NCBI RefSeq assembly: GCF_030264295.1
Contig: NZ_CP127173.1
Location: 7,137,501-7,201,500, forward strand
Direction: 5' to 3'
Origin: Amycolatopsis nalaikhensis
GTDB lineage: Bacteria > Actinomycetota > Actinomycetes > Mycobacteriales > Pseudonocardiaceae
DNA: 64,000 bases
Part shown: positions 34,459-43,855 of the stretch, piece after piece
How positions within the stretch are numbered: the first letter of the stretch is position 1
Layout of the letters: every line of letters begins with the position of its first letter
Made by a program: the position numbers and the translations under genes
The notes under the pieces: generated by a model
What the model was told of the DNA's origin: nothing
Databases searched by the model: none
What the model saw: only the letters and a program-made list of their open reading frames with translations

Positions 34459-35334
34459 TCAGCGGGATGCGAGCACCCGGCGCACCTCGTCCGCCCCCAG
34501 CACCACGGGGGAGCGCAGCGACCCGACGTCGCCGATCTCGATCTCGACCACGTCTCCCGGCCGCAGGCCGAGGTCGAGCCCCGGCACGATCGACGTGCCC
34601 GTCGAGAGCACCGCGCCGTCGGGGAAGTCGTTCTCCCGCCACAGGTACTCGACCAGCTCCGCCGGTGTGCGGTTCAGCTGCTTGGTGCCGGCGTCGCCCG
34701 CGAACACCTCGAGACCGTCGCGCAGGATGCGCATGCGGAGGTCGAGCGACAGCGGGTCCGGCACCTCCCAAGCCGGGCGCACCAGGGCCGATACCGCGCA
34801 CGAGCCGGTGTAGATCTTGGCCTGCGGGAGGTACAGCGGGTTCTCGCCCTCGATGCTGCGGGAGCTGACGTCGTCGACCACCACGTACCCGGCGATCTCC
34901 CCGGCGCTCGTCAGCACCAGGCCGAGTTCCGGCTCCGGGACGTTGTTGGCGGAATCGGCGCGGATGGCGATCGGCTCGCCGTCGGTGACCACGCGCCACG
35001 CGGGTGACTTGAAGAACAGCTCCGGCCGCTGCGCCCGGTACACCCGCGCGTACACGTCCTCGTCGGCGCTCTCCTCGCGGCGGGCCTCCTCCGACCGCAG
35101 GTACGTCACCCCGGCGGCCCACACCTCCATTCGCCCGTCCAAGGGCGGGAGCAGGCGCGTCCCGGCCGTCGGCACGGGCTCGTCGGCGGCCGAGGCCAGC
35201 TCGCGGATCTCCGCCACGGGGCGGCTCAGCAGGTCACTCATCGACGCGACCGCGAGCGGCCGCACCTGTTCGCCGGTGAGCAGCCCGACCCGGACCTCGC
35301 CGGTTCCGTCGGCGAATCGCACCAGGTGGCTCAT
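34459..35334 (-). CDS. Fumarylacetoacetate hydrolase family protein
   Basis: A 291-residue FAH-superfamily enzyme, a Mg/Mn-dependent fold used to cleave or isomerise 2,4-diketo acids. The metal-binding part includes NNVPEPELGLVL, the lid/substrate segment ELFFKSPAWRVV and DDVSSRSIEGENPLYLPQAK. It is close in layout to 2,4-diketo-3-deoxy-sugar-acid hydrolases of non-phosphorylative L-fucose/L-rhamnose/arabinonate pathways. With two enolase-type dehydratases, a Gfo/Idh dehydrogenase and a sugar ABC system nearby, a role at the end of a sugar-acid pathway is the best inference. An unusual palindrome precedes it. Confidence 0.85.
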   Translation of the reverse strand: MSHLVRFADGTGEVRVGLLTGEQVRPLAVASMSDLLSRPVAEIRELASAADEPVPTAGTRLLPPLDGRMEVWAAGVTYLRSEEARREESADEDVYARVYRAQRPELFFKSPAWRVVTDGEPIAIRADSANNVPEPELGLVLTSAGEIAGYVVVDDVSSRSIEGENPLYLPQAKIYTGSCAVSALVRPAWEVPDPLSLDLRMRILRDGLEVFAGDAGTKQLNRTPAELVEYLWRENDFPDGAVLSTGTSIVPGLDLGLRPGDVVEIEIGDVGSLRSPVVLGADEVRRVLASR

Positions 35335-35355
35335 CCCGGACCTCCTCGGGGGTTG

Positions 35356-35373
35356 ACTTCAAGTGCTTGAAGT
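35356..35373. promoter_or_regulatory. Inverted repeat before the FAH-family gene
   Basis: ACTTCAAG (35356-35363) and CTTGAAGT (35366-35373) are perfect 8-base arms with a 2-base spacer, 22 bases upstream of the hydrolase start. It is likely an operator; the GntR protein at 37147 is one candidate, by proximity only. Confidence 0.5.
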
Positions 35374-35453
35374 TCTGCATTCTGTCCTCATGACGACCGG
35401 AGCCAGGCGTGGCTGACGATCCTCGGGGCGTCGCGGCGCAGCGGGCTGAGTGA

Positions 35454-35933
35454 GCCGACCCGGCGCTCCTCGATTCGCTCGGCTGCCCGCGCTCGGCCGC
35501 GCTGCGGGTCGAGGACCTGCGGCGCTACCTCGACGGGGCGATGCCCGTGGTGCCGCCGCTGTACTTCGGTGTCGTCGACGTCCGCGACGTCGCCGACCTG
35601 CACGTGCGGGCGATGACCCACCCGGAGGCGGCGGGGGAGCGGTTCCCCGCCGCGGCCGGGTGCCCGGTCAGCTTCCTCGACCTGGCCCGGATCCTGGCCG
35701 CCGCCGGGTTCGACGTGACCACCACCGAGCTGACCGCCGAGCAGGTGCGGGCCGCCGCGGAGACCGACCCGGCCATGCGGGAAGCGGCCGCCCGCCTCGG
35801 GCGCGTGCCCGTGATCCGCACGGACAAGGCGCGCGGCGTGCTCGGCTGGCGGTCCCGCCCGGTCGAGGAGACCGTGGCCGACACCGCCCGCAGCCTCCTG
35901 GCCCCCGCGCCGGGTTATTCGAACACCCCGTAG
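35454..35933 (+). pseudogene. NAD-dependent epimerase/dehydratase remnant, 5' part missing
   Basis: The frame opening after the stop at 35451-35453 encodes only the C-terminal half of an extended SDR: YLDGAMPVVPPLYFGVVDVR, DVADLHVRAM, AAGERFPAAAG and a closing GWRSRPVEETVADTARSLL. The Rossmann half with the GxxGxxG loop and YxxxK is absent; the preceding 100 bases show no matching residues in any frame. The only in-frame ATG (35541) lies within the domain. It looks like a truncated remnant squeezed between two minus-strand sugar-acid genes. Its end overlaps the end of the dehydratase gene by 19 bases. Confidence 0.6.
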
Positions 35934-37072
35934 CCCGCGACGGCGTGGGCCCGGACGCCGTCCATGTCGAGCTCCACGCCGATGCCCGGGGTGTCGGGCA
36001 GCGTGATGTAGCCGTCCTTGACGATCGAGCCGCTCCCGTCGGGGGCGTGGACGTAGCTGTCCCACACCGCGCGCTCCTCGAGGGCGTGCCATTCCTGGAC
36101 GAGGAAGTTCGGGATCGCGCCGCACTGGTGCGACGTCGCCATCGTGCCCAGCGGCGTTGACACCAGGTGCGGTGCGAACGGGATGTAGTGCAGTTCCGCG
36201 AGGTTGGCGATCTTCTTGGCCTCGGCCAGTCCGCCGCACTTGGGCACGTCCGGCTCGATGACGTCCACGGCACCGCGTTCGAGGAGCTCGCGGAAACCCC
36301 AGCGCAGGTAAAGGTTTTCTCCCGCGCAGATGGGCGTGCGCGTCTGCGCGCGGACCCGCACCAGCGCGTCGACGTTCTCCGCCGGCAGCGGCTCCTCCAG
36401 CCACATCAGGCGGAACGGCTCGAAGCCCACGAGATCCGGCACGCGCTCGGCACGTCGTAGCGGGCGTGCAGGTCGATGGCCAGGTCGACGTCCGGGCCGA
36501 TCGCTTCCCGGACGGCGGCCACGCGCTCGACCATCGAGCGCAGCTCGGCCGCGTTGATCGTGTTGTTGAAAGCGTCGAACTTCGCCGGGTGGCGCAGGTT
36601 GTCGATGTCGAACTTGAGGGCCGTGAAGCCTTCGGCGACCATCCGCTGGGCCCGGTCGACGCACCCGGCGACCGAGCCCGCCGGGTCGTCGCCGTCGCCG
36701 CAGTCGGCGTAGAGCCGGATGCGGTCGCGGAACTTCCCACCGAGCATCCGGTGCACCGGCTGGCCCGCCGCCTTGCCCGCGAGGTCCCACAGCGCGAAGC
36801 TCGATCCCGGACAGGGCGATCACGAACACCCCGCTCTGCGCGCCCGCGAAAACCTTGCTGCGGCGCAGTTTTTCCCAGCACCGCTCGACGTTGCGCGGGT
36901 CCTCGCCGAGCAGCAGGGGGGTCAGGGACTTGATCATCCCGACGACGGCGCCCGCCCCGGCGTCGGGATTGGCCTCGCCGAACCCGCTGAGGCCCTCGTC
37001 GGTGTCGATCCGCACCAGGGTGGCCTGACCGTGGTAGGCCACCACCGCCGTCGTCACGTTCACGATCCGCAT
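35915..37072 (-). CDS. Enolase-superfamily sugar-acid dehydratase (MR/MLE type), two compensating shifts
   Basis: A mandelate racemase-type enzyme that removes water from an aldonic acid. Intact parts: N-terminal capping domain MRIVNVTTAVVAYHGQATLV (ATG 37072, GGGAGAG upstream) and the C-terminal barrel with MWLEEPLPAENVD, CAGENLY and FAPHLVSTPLG. The middle third lies in another frame (36406-36756), where it reads normally: MLGGKFRDRIRLYADCGDG, LKFDID (catalytic acid/base region) and DLAIDLHARYD (first metal ligand). One extra base near 36797 and one missing base near 36433 move the frame out and back, so the formal ORF stays open but lacks the active-site lysine region. Either two sequencing errors or a dead enzyme. 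Restored length ~386 residues. Confidence 0.8.
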   Translation of the reverse strand: MRIVNVTTAVVAYHGQATLVRIDTDEGLSGFGEANPDAGAGAVVGMIKSLTPLLLGEDPRNVERCWEKLRRSKVFAGAQSGVFVIALSGIELRAVGPRGQGGGPAGAPDARWEVPRPHPALRRLRRRRRPGGLGRRVRRPGPADGRRRLHGPQVRHRQPAPPGEVRRFQQHDQRGRAALDGRARGRRPGSDRPGRRPGHRPARPLRRAERVPDLVGFEPFRLMWLEEPLPAENVDALVRVRAQTRTPICAGENLYLRWGFRELLERGAVDVIEPDVPKCGGLAEAKKIANLAELHYIPFAPHLVSTPLGTMATSHQCGAIPNFLVQEWHALEERAVWDSYVHAPDGSGSIVKDGYITLPDTPGIGVELDMDGVRAHAVAGYGVFE

Positions 37073-37146
37073 TGCTCTCCCGCCGCCGGGTAGTGCCGGA
37101 AAAAACGGACTGTCGCGAAGTCGAACTTGTCCTATAAGCTGATGAC

Positions 37147-37894
37147 ATGCCAAGGAGACAAGAGTCTCCGGACGCTGTCAAGGTCCGGACCCTTCCGGTG
37201 CAGGTGGCGGCCCACCTGACCCGGCGGATCGTCCGCGGCGAAATCGAGGGCGGCCGGGCGCCGTCGGAAGCTCGAGATCTCGCAGGAGTTCGGGGTTTCC
37301 CGCGTCGTGGCGCGGGAGACGCTCAAGATCCTCGCCTCGCTCGACATCGTCGACGTCGTGCAGGGCCGCCGCGTCGTCGTGCGGCCCCGCGCGGAATGGG
37401 ACTACCTGAGCCCGTTGCTGATCGAGTGGCTGCCCGCGGAGACCGTCGACGAGCTGCTGCAGGAACTGCACCAGATGCGTGCGCTGCTGGAGCCCGAGCT
37501 CGCCGCGATGGCCGCGGCCAGCATCACCGATGAGACGCTGGAGCGGCTCAAGGACGAGATCGACCGCATGGCGGCGCTCGAGGCGGACCCCGACGCCTAC
37601 CTCGAGGTCGACCACGAGTTCCACATGGAGATCTGCCGGGCGGCCGACAACCGCATCCTCGACCGGATCATGTACTCCGCCCGCTGGCTCGGCACGGCCA
37701 GCCGCCGCCTCACCAACGAGGCACCGGCGGGGCTGCGCCGCGCCACCGCCCAGCACACGGAGATCTACGAAGCGCTCGTGGCGCGCGATCCGGAAGCGGC
37801 CCGCGCGGCGATGCGCAAGCACCTGAGCAACAACTACTCCACGCTCCTCGCCGAGAAGGAGCAGCGAAGCAAGCGGGCCGCCAAGCGGCGTTGA
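37147..37894 (+). CDS. GntR family (FCD domain) regulator, one frameshift
   Basis: Restored 248-residue FadR-type regulator. The winged helix begins LPVQVAAHLTRRIVRGEIEG and continues, after the shift, as LEISQEFGVSRVVARETLKI. The FCD ligand domain holds the metal-binding histidines (EVDHEFHMEI and AQHTEIYEAL). One extra A at 37268-37269 (GGAAGCTCGAG for GGAGCTCGAG) breaks the frame; the pieces are 37147-37533 and 37307-37894. It is divergent from the dehydratase and upstream of the Gfo/Idh gene, so it is probably the cluster regulator responding to a sugar acid. The 74-base divergent region contains AAGT-CGA-ACTT at 37118-37128. Confidence 0.82.
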
Positions 37895-37937
37895 GACACT
37901 GCACGACCGAGTTCCGCCAACCGTTGACGAGAACGGA

Positions 37938-39092
37938 ATGGGCATGGGAGCACCGGGGATCCCACCGATCCGGCTGGGGCTGATCGGCACCGGCCTCGCG
38001 GTCGAGAAGCTGCACTGGCCGGCGTTGCGCCAGCTCGCCGAGCGGTACGTCGTCACCGCGTTCACCGACCCCTCCGACGAGCAGCGCCGGCGCTTCACCG
38101 GCTACAGCGGGACCGACCCGTCGAGTGCCACCGCCGACCGCACCGCGTTGCTGGCCCGCGACGACGTCGACGCCGTGCTGATCTCCGTGCCGATCCCGCA
38201 CCTGTACGAGGTGGCGCGCGACGCGCTCGAAGCGGGCAAGCACGTGTTCTGCGAGAAACCGGCCGGTGTCGACGCGGAGCAGGCCGCGGCCTTCCTCGCG
38301 CTCGCCGCCGCGCACCCGGACCGCACCTTCGTGGTGGGCGAGAACTACTTCTACCGCGACGACCTGCGCTACGCCCGCGCGTTGCTCGACGACGGCGCGA
38401 TCGGCCGCGTGCACCTGGTGGCGTGGCGGCACGCCGTGCGGTCGGTGCCGCGCGCGGGCGGGTTCACCGGCACGCCGTGGCGGCACCGGCCGCAGTACCG
38501 CGGGGGCGTGCACCTCGACGCCGGCGTGCACCACATCGCCCAGATCCGGTTGCTGTGCGGCGAAATCGCGCTGGTGCACGCGGCCGTGCAGACGGCGAAC
38601 AGCACGATCGACGCACCGTCGGACCTCGCGCTCAACCTCGTCTTCACCGGAGGTGCCATCGGCAACTACACCGCGTCCTACGTGGACATCCCCGTCCCGC
38701 CCGAACCCAACGACATGCGGCTGTACGGCACCGAGGGCGTGCTCGTGCTCGCCGGAGCCGAGCCGGAATACCGCGTGACGCGCTGCGGCCCGGACGCCAC
38801 CACCCACACGACGGTCTTCCGCGGTATCGACAACGGCTACCGCGCGGAGCTCGTCGACTTCGCCGATGCAGTGCAGTTCGGCGCGCGGCCAGTCGGCAGC
38901 GTCGCGCAGAGCGTGGCCAACGCTTTGGTCGTCCAGCGGGCGTTCGACTCCGCGGAACGGGCGGCCGCACTGGCGCTCGACCCCGTGCCCGGCGCGGGCC
39001 CGGTTCCGCTGTGGCGGCCCCGCGGCTCGGCCGGGCTGTTCGACGGGCTGCCAGGACAGCGCATAAGCAGTTCGGCGTCCTTCGCCGCTTGA
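37938..39092 (+). CDS. Gfo/Idh/MocA family oxidoreductase
   Basis: A 384-residue NAD(P)-dependent sugar dehydrogenase-type protein. The N-terminal Rossmann segment is LGLIGTGLAVEKLHWPALRQ (residues 13-32), followed by VLISVPIPHLYEVARDALEAG and the diagnostic CEKPAG. The C-terminal sheet domain has GGVHLDAGVHHI with the catalytic-region histidines. It would oxidise a hydroxyl of a cyclic sugar, inositol or sugar acid. It is followed by its likely transport genes 73 bases downstream. Two nearby ATGs (37938, 37944) are equally possible starts. Confidence 0.85.
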   Translation: MGMGAPGIPPIRLGLIGTGLAVEKLHWPALRQLAERYVVTAFTDPSDEQRRRFTGYSGTDPSSATADRTALLARDDVDAVLISVPIPHLYEVARDALEAGKHVFCEKPAGVDAEQAAAFLALAAAHPDRTFVVGENYFYRDDLRYARALLDDGAIGRVHLVAWRHAVRSVPRAGGFTGTPWRHRPQYRGGVHLDAGVHHIAQIRLLCGEIALVHAAVQTANSTIDAPSDLALNLVFTGGAIGNYTASYVDIPVPPEPNDMRLYGTEGVLVLAGAEPEYRVTRCGPDATTHTTVFRGIDNGYRAELVDFADAVQFGARPVGSVAQSVANALVVQRAFDSAERAAALALDPVPGAGPVPLWRPRGSAGLFDGLPGQRISSSASFAA

Positions 39093-39165
39093 ACCACCCA
39101 CAGCTGGGCGCTCGCCTCGCTGTCCCGCCGGTCGCAACGTCGCCCCGTCGGTATGAGGAGTTGTC

Positions 39166-40590
39166 ATGGAAGAGAAAACGGAGTGGTCGAGGCGCACTTT
39201 CCTCGGGGCGAGCGCGCTGGGCGTGCTCGGCCTCGCCGGGTGCGGGAGCGGCCCCGCGCCCGCGCCGAAGGTCGACGTCCAGGTACCCCAGGCGCTGCTC
39301 GATCAGGCGGCCCCGCTGCGCGGCGGGTCGGTGGGGATGCTCTCGCAGAAGCTGTACTCGGAGGCCGCCAACAAGGCGCTGGACCGGTCGCTGCAGGTGT
39401 TCGCGCAGGCCACCGGCACCACCATCCGCAACGACCTGGTCTCCGGCGACGCCGGGGACATGGTCGCGAAGATGGACGCCGAGGTGAAGGCGGGCACCAG
39501 CCGCGACCTGGCTTTCGTGAGCGACCGGCGGTTCGTCGGCCAGCTCCACAACCTCGGCGCCCTCACCGACGTCACCGACGTGGTCACCGAGATGAAAGCG
39601 CTTTACGGGGAACCCGCGACGGCGTCGACCAAGTTCTGCGTGTTCGACGGGCGCTGGTTCGCGATCCCGTACCACTTCATCGCGTCCGGGATGTACCTGC
39701 GCAAGGACTGGTACGCGGAGAAAGGACTGCCGCTCAAGCCCTATTACTCGTGGGAAGAGCTGCGCGACAACGCCTTGGCGGTCTCCGACCCGGCGAAGCG
39801 GCGCTTCGGCTGGGGTCTCACGGTGAACCGCTCCGGCGACGCCAACGGCTTCATCCAGAACGTCATCGACACCTACGGCGGGGCGATCGCGGACAACACC
39901 GGCACGAAGGTGGTGTTCAACTCGCCGGAGACCGTCGCCGCCGTCACGTTCATCGGCGACATCTACACGAACCCGAAGTACCAGCCGATGCTGCCACCCG
40001 GGGTCGGCAGCTGGACCGACTCGAGCAACAACGAGAACTGGCTGGCCGGGATCCTGGGGCTCACGCTCAACCAGTTCAGCGTCTACGCCGACTCGAAGAC
40101 CAAGAAGAACCCGGTCTACGCCAACACCCACGTGTTCAACGGGGCCACCGGACCGGCGCTCGACCGGCCGCTGGCATACGGCGAGTCCAACTCGTTCGTC
40201 GTGTTCAAGGGGGCGAAGAACCCCGATCTCGCCAAGCTGGTGGCGAAGTTCATGGCCGGCGGGAGCGCGCTGCTCGGCGTCGCGAAGGAAGCACCGTGCC
40301 TGGTCAACCCCTCGTGGAGCAAGGTGTGGGACTCCGACCCGTACTACACCGGCGGTGACCCGGCCTTCCCCGCGCTGCGGGAGCAGACCCGCACGCCGCT
40401 GCCGGTGACCACCAAGACCGGCTACGCGTTCCCCCAGGCCCCGAGCCCCGGCGAGCAGGCCGCCCTCGCCGCCTACCTGCTGACCGACATGATGCAGTCG
40501 GTCATCCAGGGCACGAAGCCGGCCGACGCCGTCGCCGCGACGCACGGCCGGATCGTGCAGATCTTCGAGCAGCAGGGCTACAAGCAGTGA
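39166..40590 (+). CDS. ABC transporter sugar-binding lipoprotein
   Basis: A 474-residue extracellular solute-binding protein of the carbohydrate (CUT1) family. The N-terminus has a twin-arginine signal, WSRRTFLGASALGVLGLAGC, whose LAGC lipobox would lipidate Cys at about residue 26. The mature part shows GTTIRNDLVSGDAGDMVAKM and GMYLRKDWYAEKGLPLKPYY, usual for sugar-binding proteins. GAGGAG precedes ATG 39166. It overlaps the permease gene by 4 bases (GTGA). The ligand is presumably the sugar or uronide metabolised by the neighbouring enzymes. Confidence 0.88.
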   Translation: MEEKTEWSRRTFLGASALGVLGLAGCGSGPAPAPKVDVQVPQALLDQAAPLRGGSVGMLSQKLYSEAANKALDRSLQVFAQATGTTIRNDLVSGDAGDMVAKMDAEVKAGTSRDLAFVSDRRFVGQLHNLGALTDVTDVVTEMKALYGEPATASTKFCVFDGRWFAIPYHFIASGMYLRKDWYAEKGLPLKPYYSWEELRDNALAVSDPAKRRFGWGLTVNRSGDANGFIQNVIDTYGGAIADNTGTKVVFNSPETVAAVTFIGDIYTNPKYQPMLPPGVGSWTDSSNNENWLAGILGLTLNQFSVYADSKTKKNPVYANTHVFNGATGPALDRPLAYGESNSFVVFKGAKNPDLAKLVAKFMAGGSALLGVAKEAPCLVNPSWSKVWDSDPYYTGGDPAFPALREQTRTPLPVTTKTGYAFPQAPSPGEQAALAAYLLTDMMQSVIQGTKPADAVAATHGRIVQIFEQQGYKQ

Positions 40591-42596
40591 CCGTCCTGCG
40601 GCCACGCCCGGCGCCGGCCCGCCCGGCGCCGGGCACGTCTTCCTCGCTCACGCGGACGCAGCGGCGGCTCGGGCGCGACTGGCGCCTCGCCGCGGTGTTC
40701 ATCGGGCCGACGCTGGTGCTGGTCGCCGGCCTGATCCTGGTCCCCATCATCAGTTCGGTCTTCACCAGTGCCACCGAACGCCACGGTGCGGAGACGGTCT
40801 TCGTCGGGCTGGACAACTACACGGCCCTGGTCGGCGACGGCTTGTTCCACCACGGCGTGCTCAACTCGTTCGTCTTCACCGCGTACGCCGAGATCTTCAA
40901 GGTGACCTTCGGGCTCATCGCGGCGTTGATGCTGCACCACATGCGCCGCGGCCGGGCGATCATCGCCGGGGTGATCCTGCTGCCGTGGGTGATCCCGACG
41001 GTCGTCACGGCCTTCACCTGGCGGTCGCTGCTCGACCCGATCTTCGGCAGCGTAAACGTCCTGCTCACCGATACCGGCATCGGGCCCGGCCTCGCCGCGA
41101 TCGGGCTCGTCGACTCGTGGCCCGCGGAGTGGCTGTCCGATCCCGCGCTCGCGCTGCCGTCGGTCATCCTGGTCAACGTCTGGAAGGGCATCCCGTTCTT
41201 CACGGTGACGTTCCTCGCCGGGCTCAAGGCGATAGACAGCAACCTCCACGAGGCGGCGATGGTGGACGGCGCGTCGCCGTGGCAGCGCTTCGTGCACATC
41301 ACGCTGCCGGGCCTGCGCCCGGTCATGATCGTGACGGTGCTGCTGTCGTCGATCTGGACGTTCAACAACTTCGACCTGATCTGGCTGATGACGCAGGGCG
41401 GTCCCGGGGACGCCACCGCGCCGTACGTGATGGTGGCGTATTCGAAGGCCATCCAGCAGCTGCAGCTGGGCGCGGGCGCCGCGGTCACGCTGGTGATGCT
41501 GCCGGTCATCGCCATCCTCGTGGTGATCCTCGTGCGGATGATGCGCCGCAGCGATCTGCCGGGCGCGGCCGACCTGGGGCGCCGTCGGCTGACTCCCGGG
41601 CAACGTCGCGCGCTGCCCTGGGTCATCGTCGTGGTCTCGGTGCTCGTGCTGGCCTGGGCGTCACCGCACATCGTGTGGAAGGCCGCGCTCGTGCTGGGCG
41701 TGTTCGTCGTGCTCGCGGCCGCCGTCGGACGGCTCGTCTCCGCGCTCGCCGCGCGGAGCAAACGGCTGGCCGCCCGCGTGGTCGGCGGCACCGGCTCGGG
41801 CATCGCGCTCGTGGGGCTGCTGGGCTTCGTGCTCGCGCCGCTCTACTGGATGACGGTCACGGCCTTCAAGTCCGACGACCAGATCGTCGCGCGCACCGAC
41901 GACCTCTGGCCGACGCCGTGGACCACCGAGCAGTTCACCAACCTGTTCACCGGCCGGGCGTTCGGCACCTGGTACGTCAACACCATCCTGGTGTCGCTGG
42001 CGTCCACGGTGATCGCCCTGATCTGCGCGGCGCTGGCCGGCTATGCGTTGGCGCGGCTGAAGTTCCGGGGTTCGGAGAGCTTCACGGTGACGATCCTGCT
42101 CACCTACGTGATGCCGGGCGCGCTGCTGTTCATCCCCCTGTACCAGCTGATGAGCGGGATCGGGCTCAACGACTCGTTGTGGTCGCTCGTGCTCGCCTAC
42201 CCGACGTTCACGCTGCCGTTCGCGACGTGGCTGCTCGTCGGCTACTTCAAGTCGATCCCGGCCGACCTCGAGGAGGCCGCGCTGGTCGACGGCTGTACGC
42301 GGTTCGGCGCGTTCGTCCGGATCGTGCTGCCGCTGGCCAAACCGGGCCTGCTCGCGGTCGCGCTGTTCACGCTCACCAACGCGTGGAACGAGTTCCTGTT
42401 CGCCTTCGTGTTCATCACCAAGGACGAGAACAAGACGCTGCCCGTCGGCATGCAGTCGATGATCTTCGGCGACGTCGTGCCGCAGGGGCAGCTGGCCGCG
42501 GCGTCGCTGCTGATCAGCATCCCGGTCGTGCTCATGTACGGGTTCGGGCAGCGGTTCCTGACCGAGGGCCTCACCGCGGGCGCGGTGAAGGGATGA
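40587..42596 (+). CDS. Fused sugar ABC transporter permease (MalF-like plus MalG-like)
   Basis: A 669-residue protein in which two CUT1 permeases, normally separate, are one chain. Residues ~25-320 are the MalF-type half, with the EAA loop HEAAMVDGASPWQRFVHITL. A linker with two further membrane helices (PWVIVVVSVLVLAWASPHI; LVLGVFVVLAAAVG) leads to the MalG-type half from ~405, with the EAA loop LEEAALVDGCTRFGAFVRIV and a C-terminal end like MalG. There is no ATPase gene nearby, so it probably uses a shared MsiK-type ATPase encoded elsewhere (established for actinomycete sugar importers). The stop overlaps the ATG of the next gene. Confidence 0.88.
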   Translation: MTVLRPRPAPARPAPGTSSSLTRTQRRLGRDWRLAAVFIGPTLVLVAGLILVPIISSVFTSATERHGAETVFVGLDNYTALVGDGLFHHGVLNSFVFTAYAEIFKVTFGLIAALMLHHMRRGRAIIAGVILLPWVIPTVVTAFTWRSLLDPIFGSVNVLLTDTGIGPGLAAIGLVDSWPAEWLSDPALALPSVILVNVWKGIPFFTVTFLAGLKAIDSNLHEAAMVDGASPWQRFVHITLPGLRPVMIVTVLLSSIWTFNNFDLIWLMTQGGPGDATAPYVMVAYSKAIQQLQLGAGAAVTLVMLPVIAILVVILVRMMRRSDLPGAADLGRRRLTPGQRRALPWVIVVVSVLVLAWASPHIVWKAALVLGVFVVLAAAVGRLVSALAARSKRLAARVVGGTGSGIALVGLLGFVLAPLYWMTVTAFKSDDQIVARTDDLWPTPWTTEQFTNLFTGRAFGTWYVNTILVSLASTVIALICAALAGYALARLKFRGSESFTVTILLTYVMPGALLFIPLYQLMSGIGLNDSLWSLVLAYPTFTLPFATWLLVGYFKSIPADLEEAALVDGCTRFGAFVRIVLPLAKPGLLAVALFTLTNAWNEFLFAFVFITKDENKTLPVGMQSMIFGDVVPQGQLAAASLLISIPVVLMYGFGQRFLTEGLTAGAVKG

Positions 42597-43855
42597 TCAC
42601 CGAAGAACATGTCCCGACGGCGTCGCGGCCGAGCGACCTGCGCATCACCGACCTGCGGGTGGCCACTGTGGACGGCGTGCCGTTCCGCTCCTCGATCATC
42701 CGGATCGACACCAACCAGGGCCTCGTCGGCTACGGCGAGGTGCGCGACCAGGCCAGCGCCACCTACGCGCTCATCCTCAAGAGCAGGCTCGTCGGCGAGA
42801 ACCCCTGCAACGTCGACAAGATCTTCCGCAAGATCAAGCAGTTCGGGCACCACGGCCGTCAGGGCGGCGGGGTCTCCGGTGTCGAGATGGCGTTGATGGA
42901 CCTGGCGGGCAAGGCGTACGGCGTCCCCGCGTACGCGCTGATCGGGGGCCGGTTCCGGGACGAAATCCGTTGCTACGCGGATACGCCGTCACTGCCGGAC
43001 CCAGAGGCGATGGGGGCCCGGCTGCTGGAGCGCAAGCGGCGCGGGTTCACGATGCTGAAGATGGACGTGGGCATCGACCTGCTGTGGGACGTGCCGGGGG
43101 CGCTGATCGCGCCGCCCGGTGCGCGCGAGAACCGGACGACGATGCACCCGTTCACCGGCATCCAGGTCACCGCGCGCGGTGTCGAGCACCTGGTGTCCTA
43201 TGTGGACGTCGTGCGTTCGGTCGTCGGCTACGACGTCGCGCTGGCGGCCGACCACTTCGGCCACATCGCCCTCGATTCGTGCATCCGGATCGGCCGCGCG
43301 CTGGAGCCCTTTACGTTGGCGTGGATCGAGGACCTGATCCCGTGGCAGCTGACCGGCCAGTGGCGGCAGCTCACCGAGGCCGTCGCCGTGCCGACGTGCA
43401 CGGGGGAGGACATCTACCTGCTCGAGGGTTTCCGGCCGCTGCTGGACACGGGCGCGATCCGGGTCGTGCACCCCGACCCGGCGACGGCGGGCGGGATCGC
43501 GGAGACCAAGCGGCTCGGCGACTACGCGCAGGAGCGCGGGATCCCGATGGCGTTGCACCTGGCGGCGTCACCGATCGCGACGATGGCGTGCGTGCACCTG
43601 GCGGCGGCCACGGAGAACTTCCTCGCCCTCGAACACCACGCGGCCGACGTGGACTTCTGGAGCGACCTCGTCACCGACCTGCCTCGGCCGCTGATCCAGG
43701 ACGGCCACATCACGGTGCCGGACACGCCGGGACTGGGTTTCGGCGACCTCGACGAAGAGCTGGTGCGCCGCCACCTCGATCCGCGCGATCCGGTGTTCTT
43801 CGCGGAAACGACGCACTGGGACAAGGAGTCGAGCCACGACCGCCTGTGGAGCTAG
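42593..43855 (+). CDS. Enolase-superfamily sugar-acid dehydratase/racemase (MR/MLE)
   Basis: A 420-residue mandelate racemase-type enzyme, intact, unlike the copy at 35915-37072. Capping domain ITDLRVATVDGVPFRSSIIR; barrel with LKMDVGIDLLWDVPGAL (acid/base Lys region), DVALAADHFGHI (metal Asp), WIEDLIPW (metal Glu), CTGEDIYLLEGF (metal Glu) and MALHLAASPIA (His of the Asp-His pair). It is coupled by ATGA overlap to the ABC permease, so its substrate is likely what the transporter imports. The two enolase enzymes of the cluster are only distantly alike. The stop overlaps that of the convergent RraA gene within one CTAG. Confidence 0.87.
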   Translation: MITEEHVPTASRPSDLRITDLRVATVDGVPFRSSIIRIDTNQGLVGYGEVRDQASATYALILKSRLVGENPCNVDKIFRKIKQFGHHGRQGGGVSGVEMALMDLAGKAYGVPAYALIGGRFRDEIRCYADTPSLPDPEAMGARLLERKRRGFTMLKMDVGIDLLWDVPGALIAPPGARENRTTMHPFTGIQVTARGVEHLVSYVDVVRSVVGYDVALAADHFGHIALDSCIRIGRALEPFTLAWIEDLIPWQLTGQWRQLTEAVAVPTCTGEDIYLLEGFRPLLDTGAIRVVHPDPATAGGIAETKRLGDYAQERGIPMALHLAASPIATMACVHLAAATENFLALEHHAADVDFWSDLVTDLPRPLIQDGHITVPDTPGLGFGDLDEELVRRHLDPRDPVFFAETTHWDKESSHDRLWS

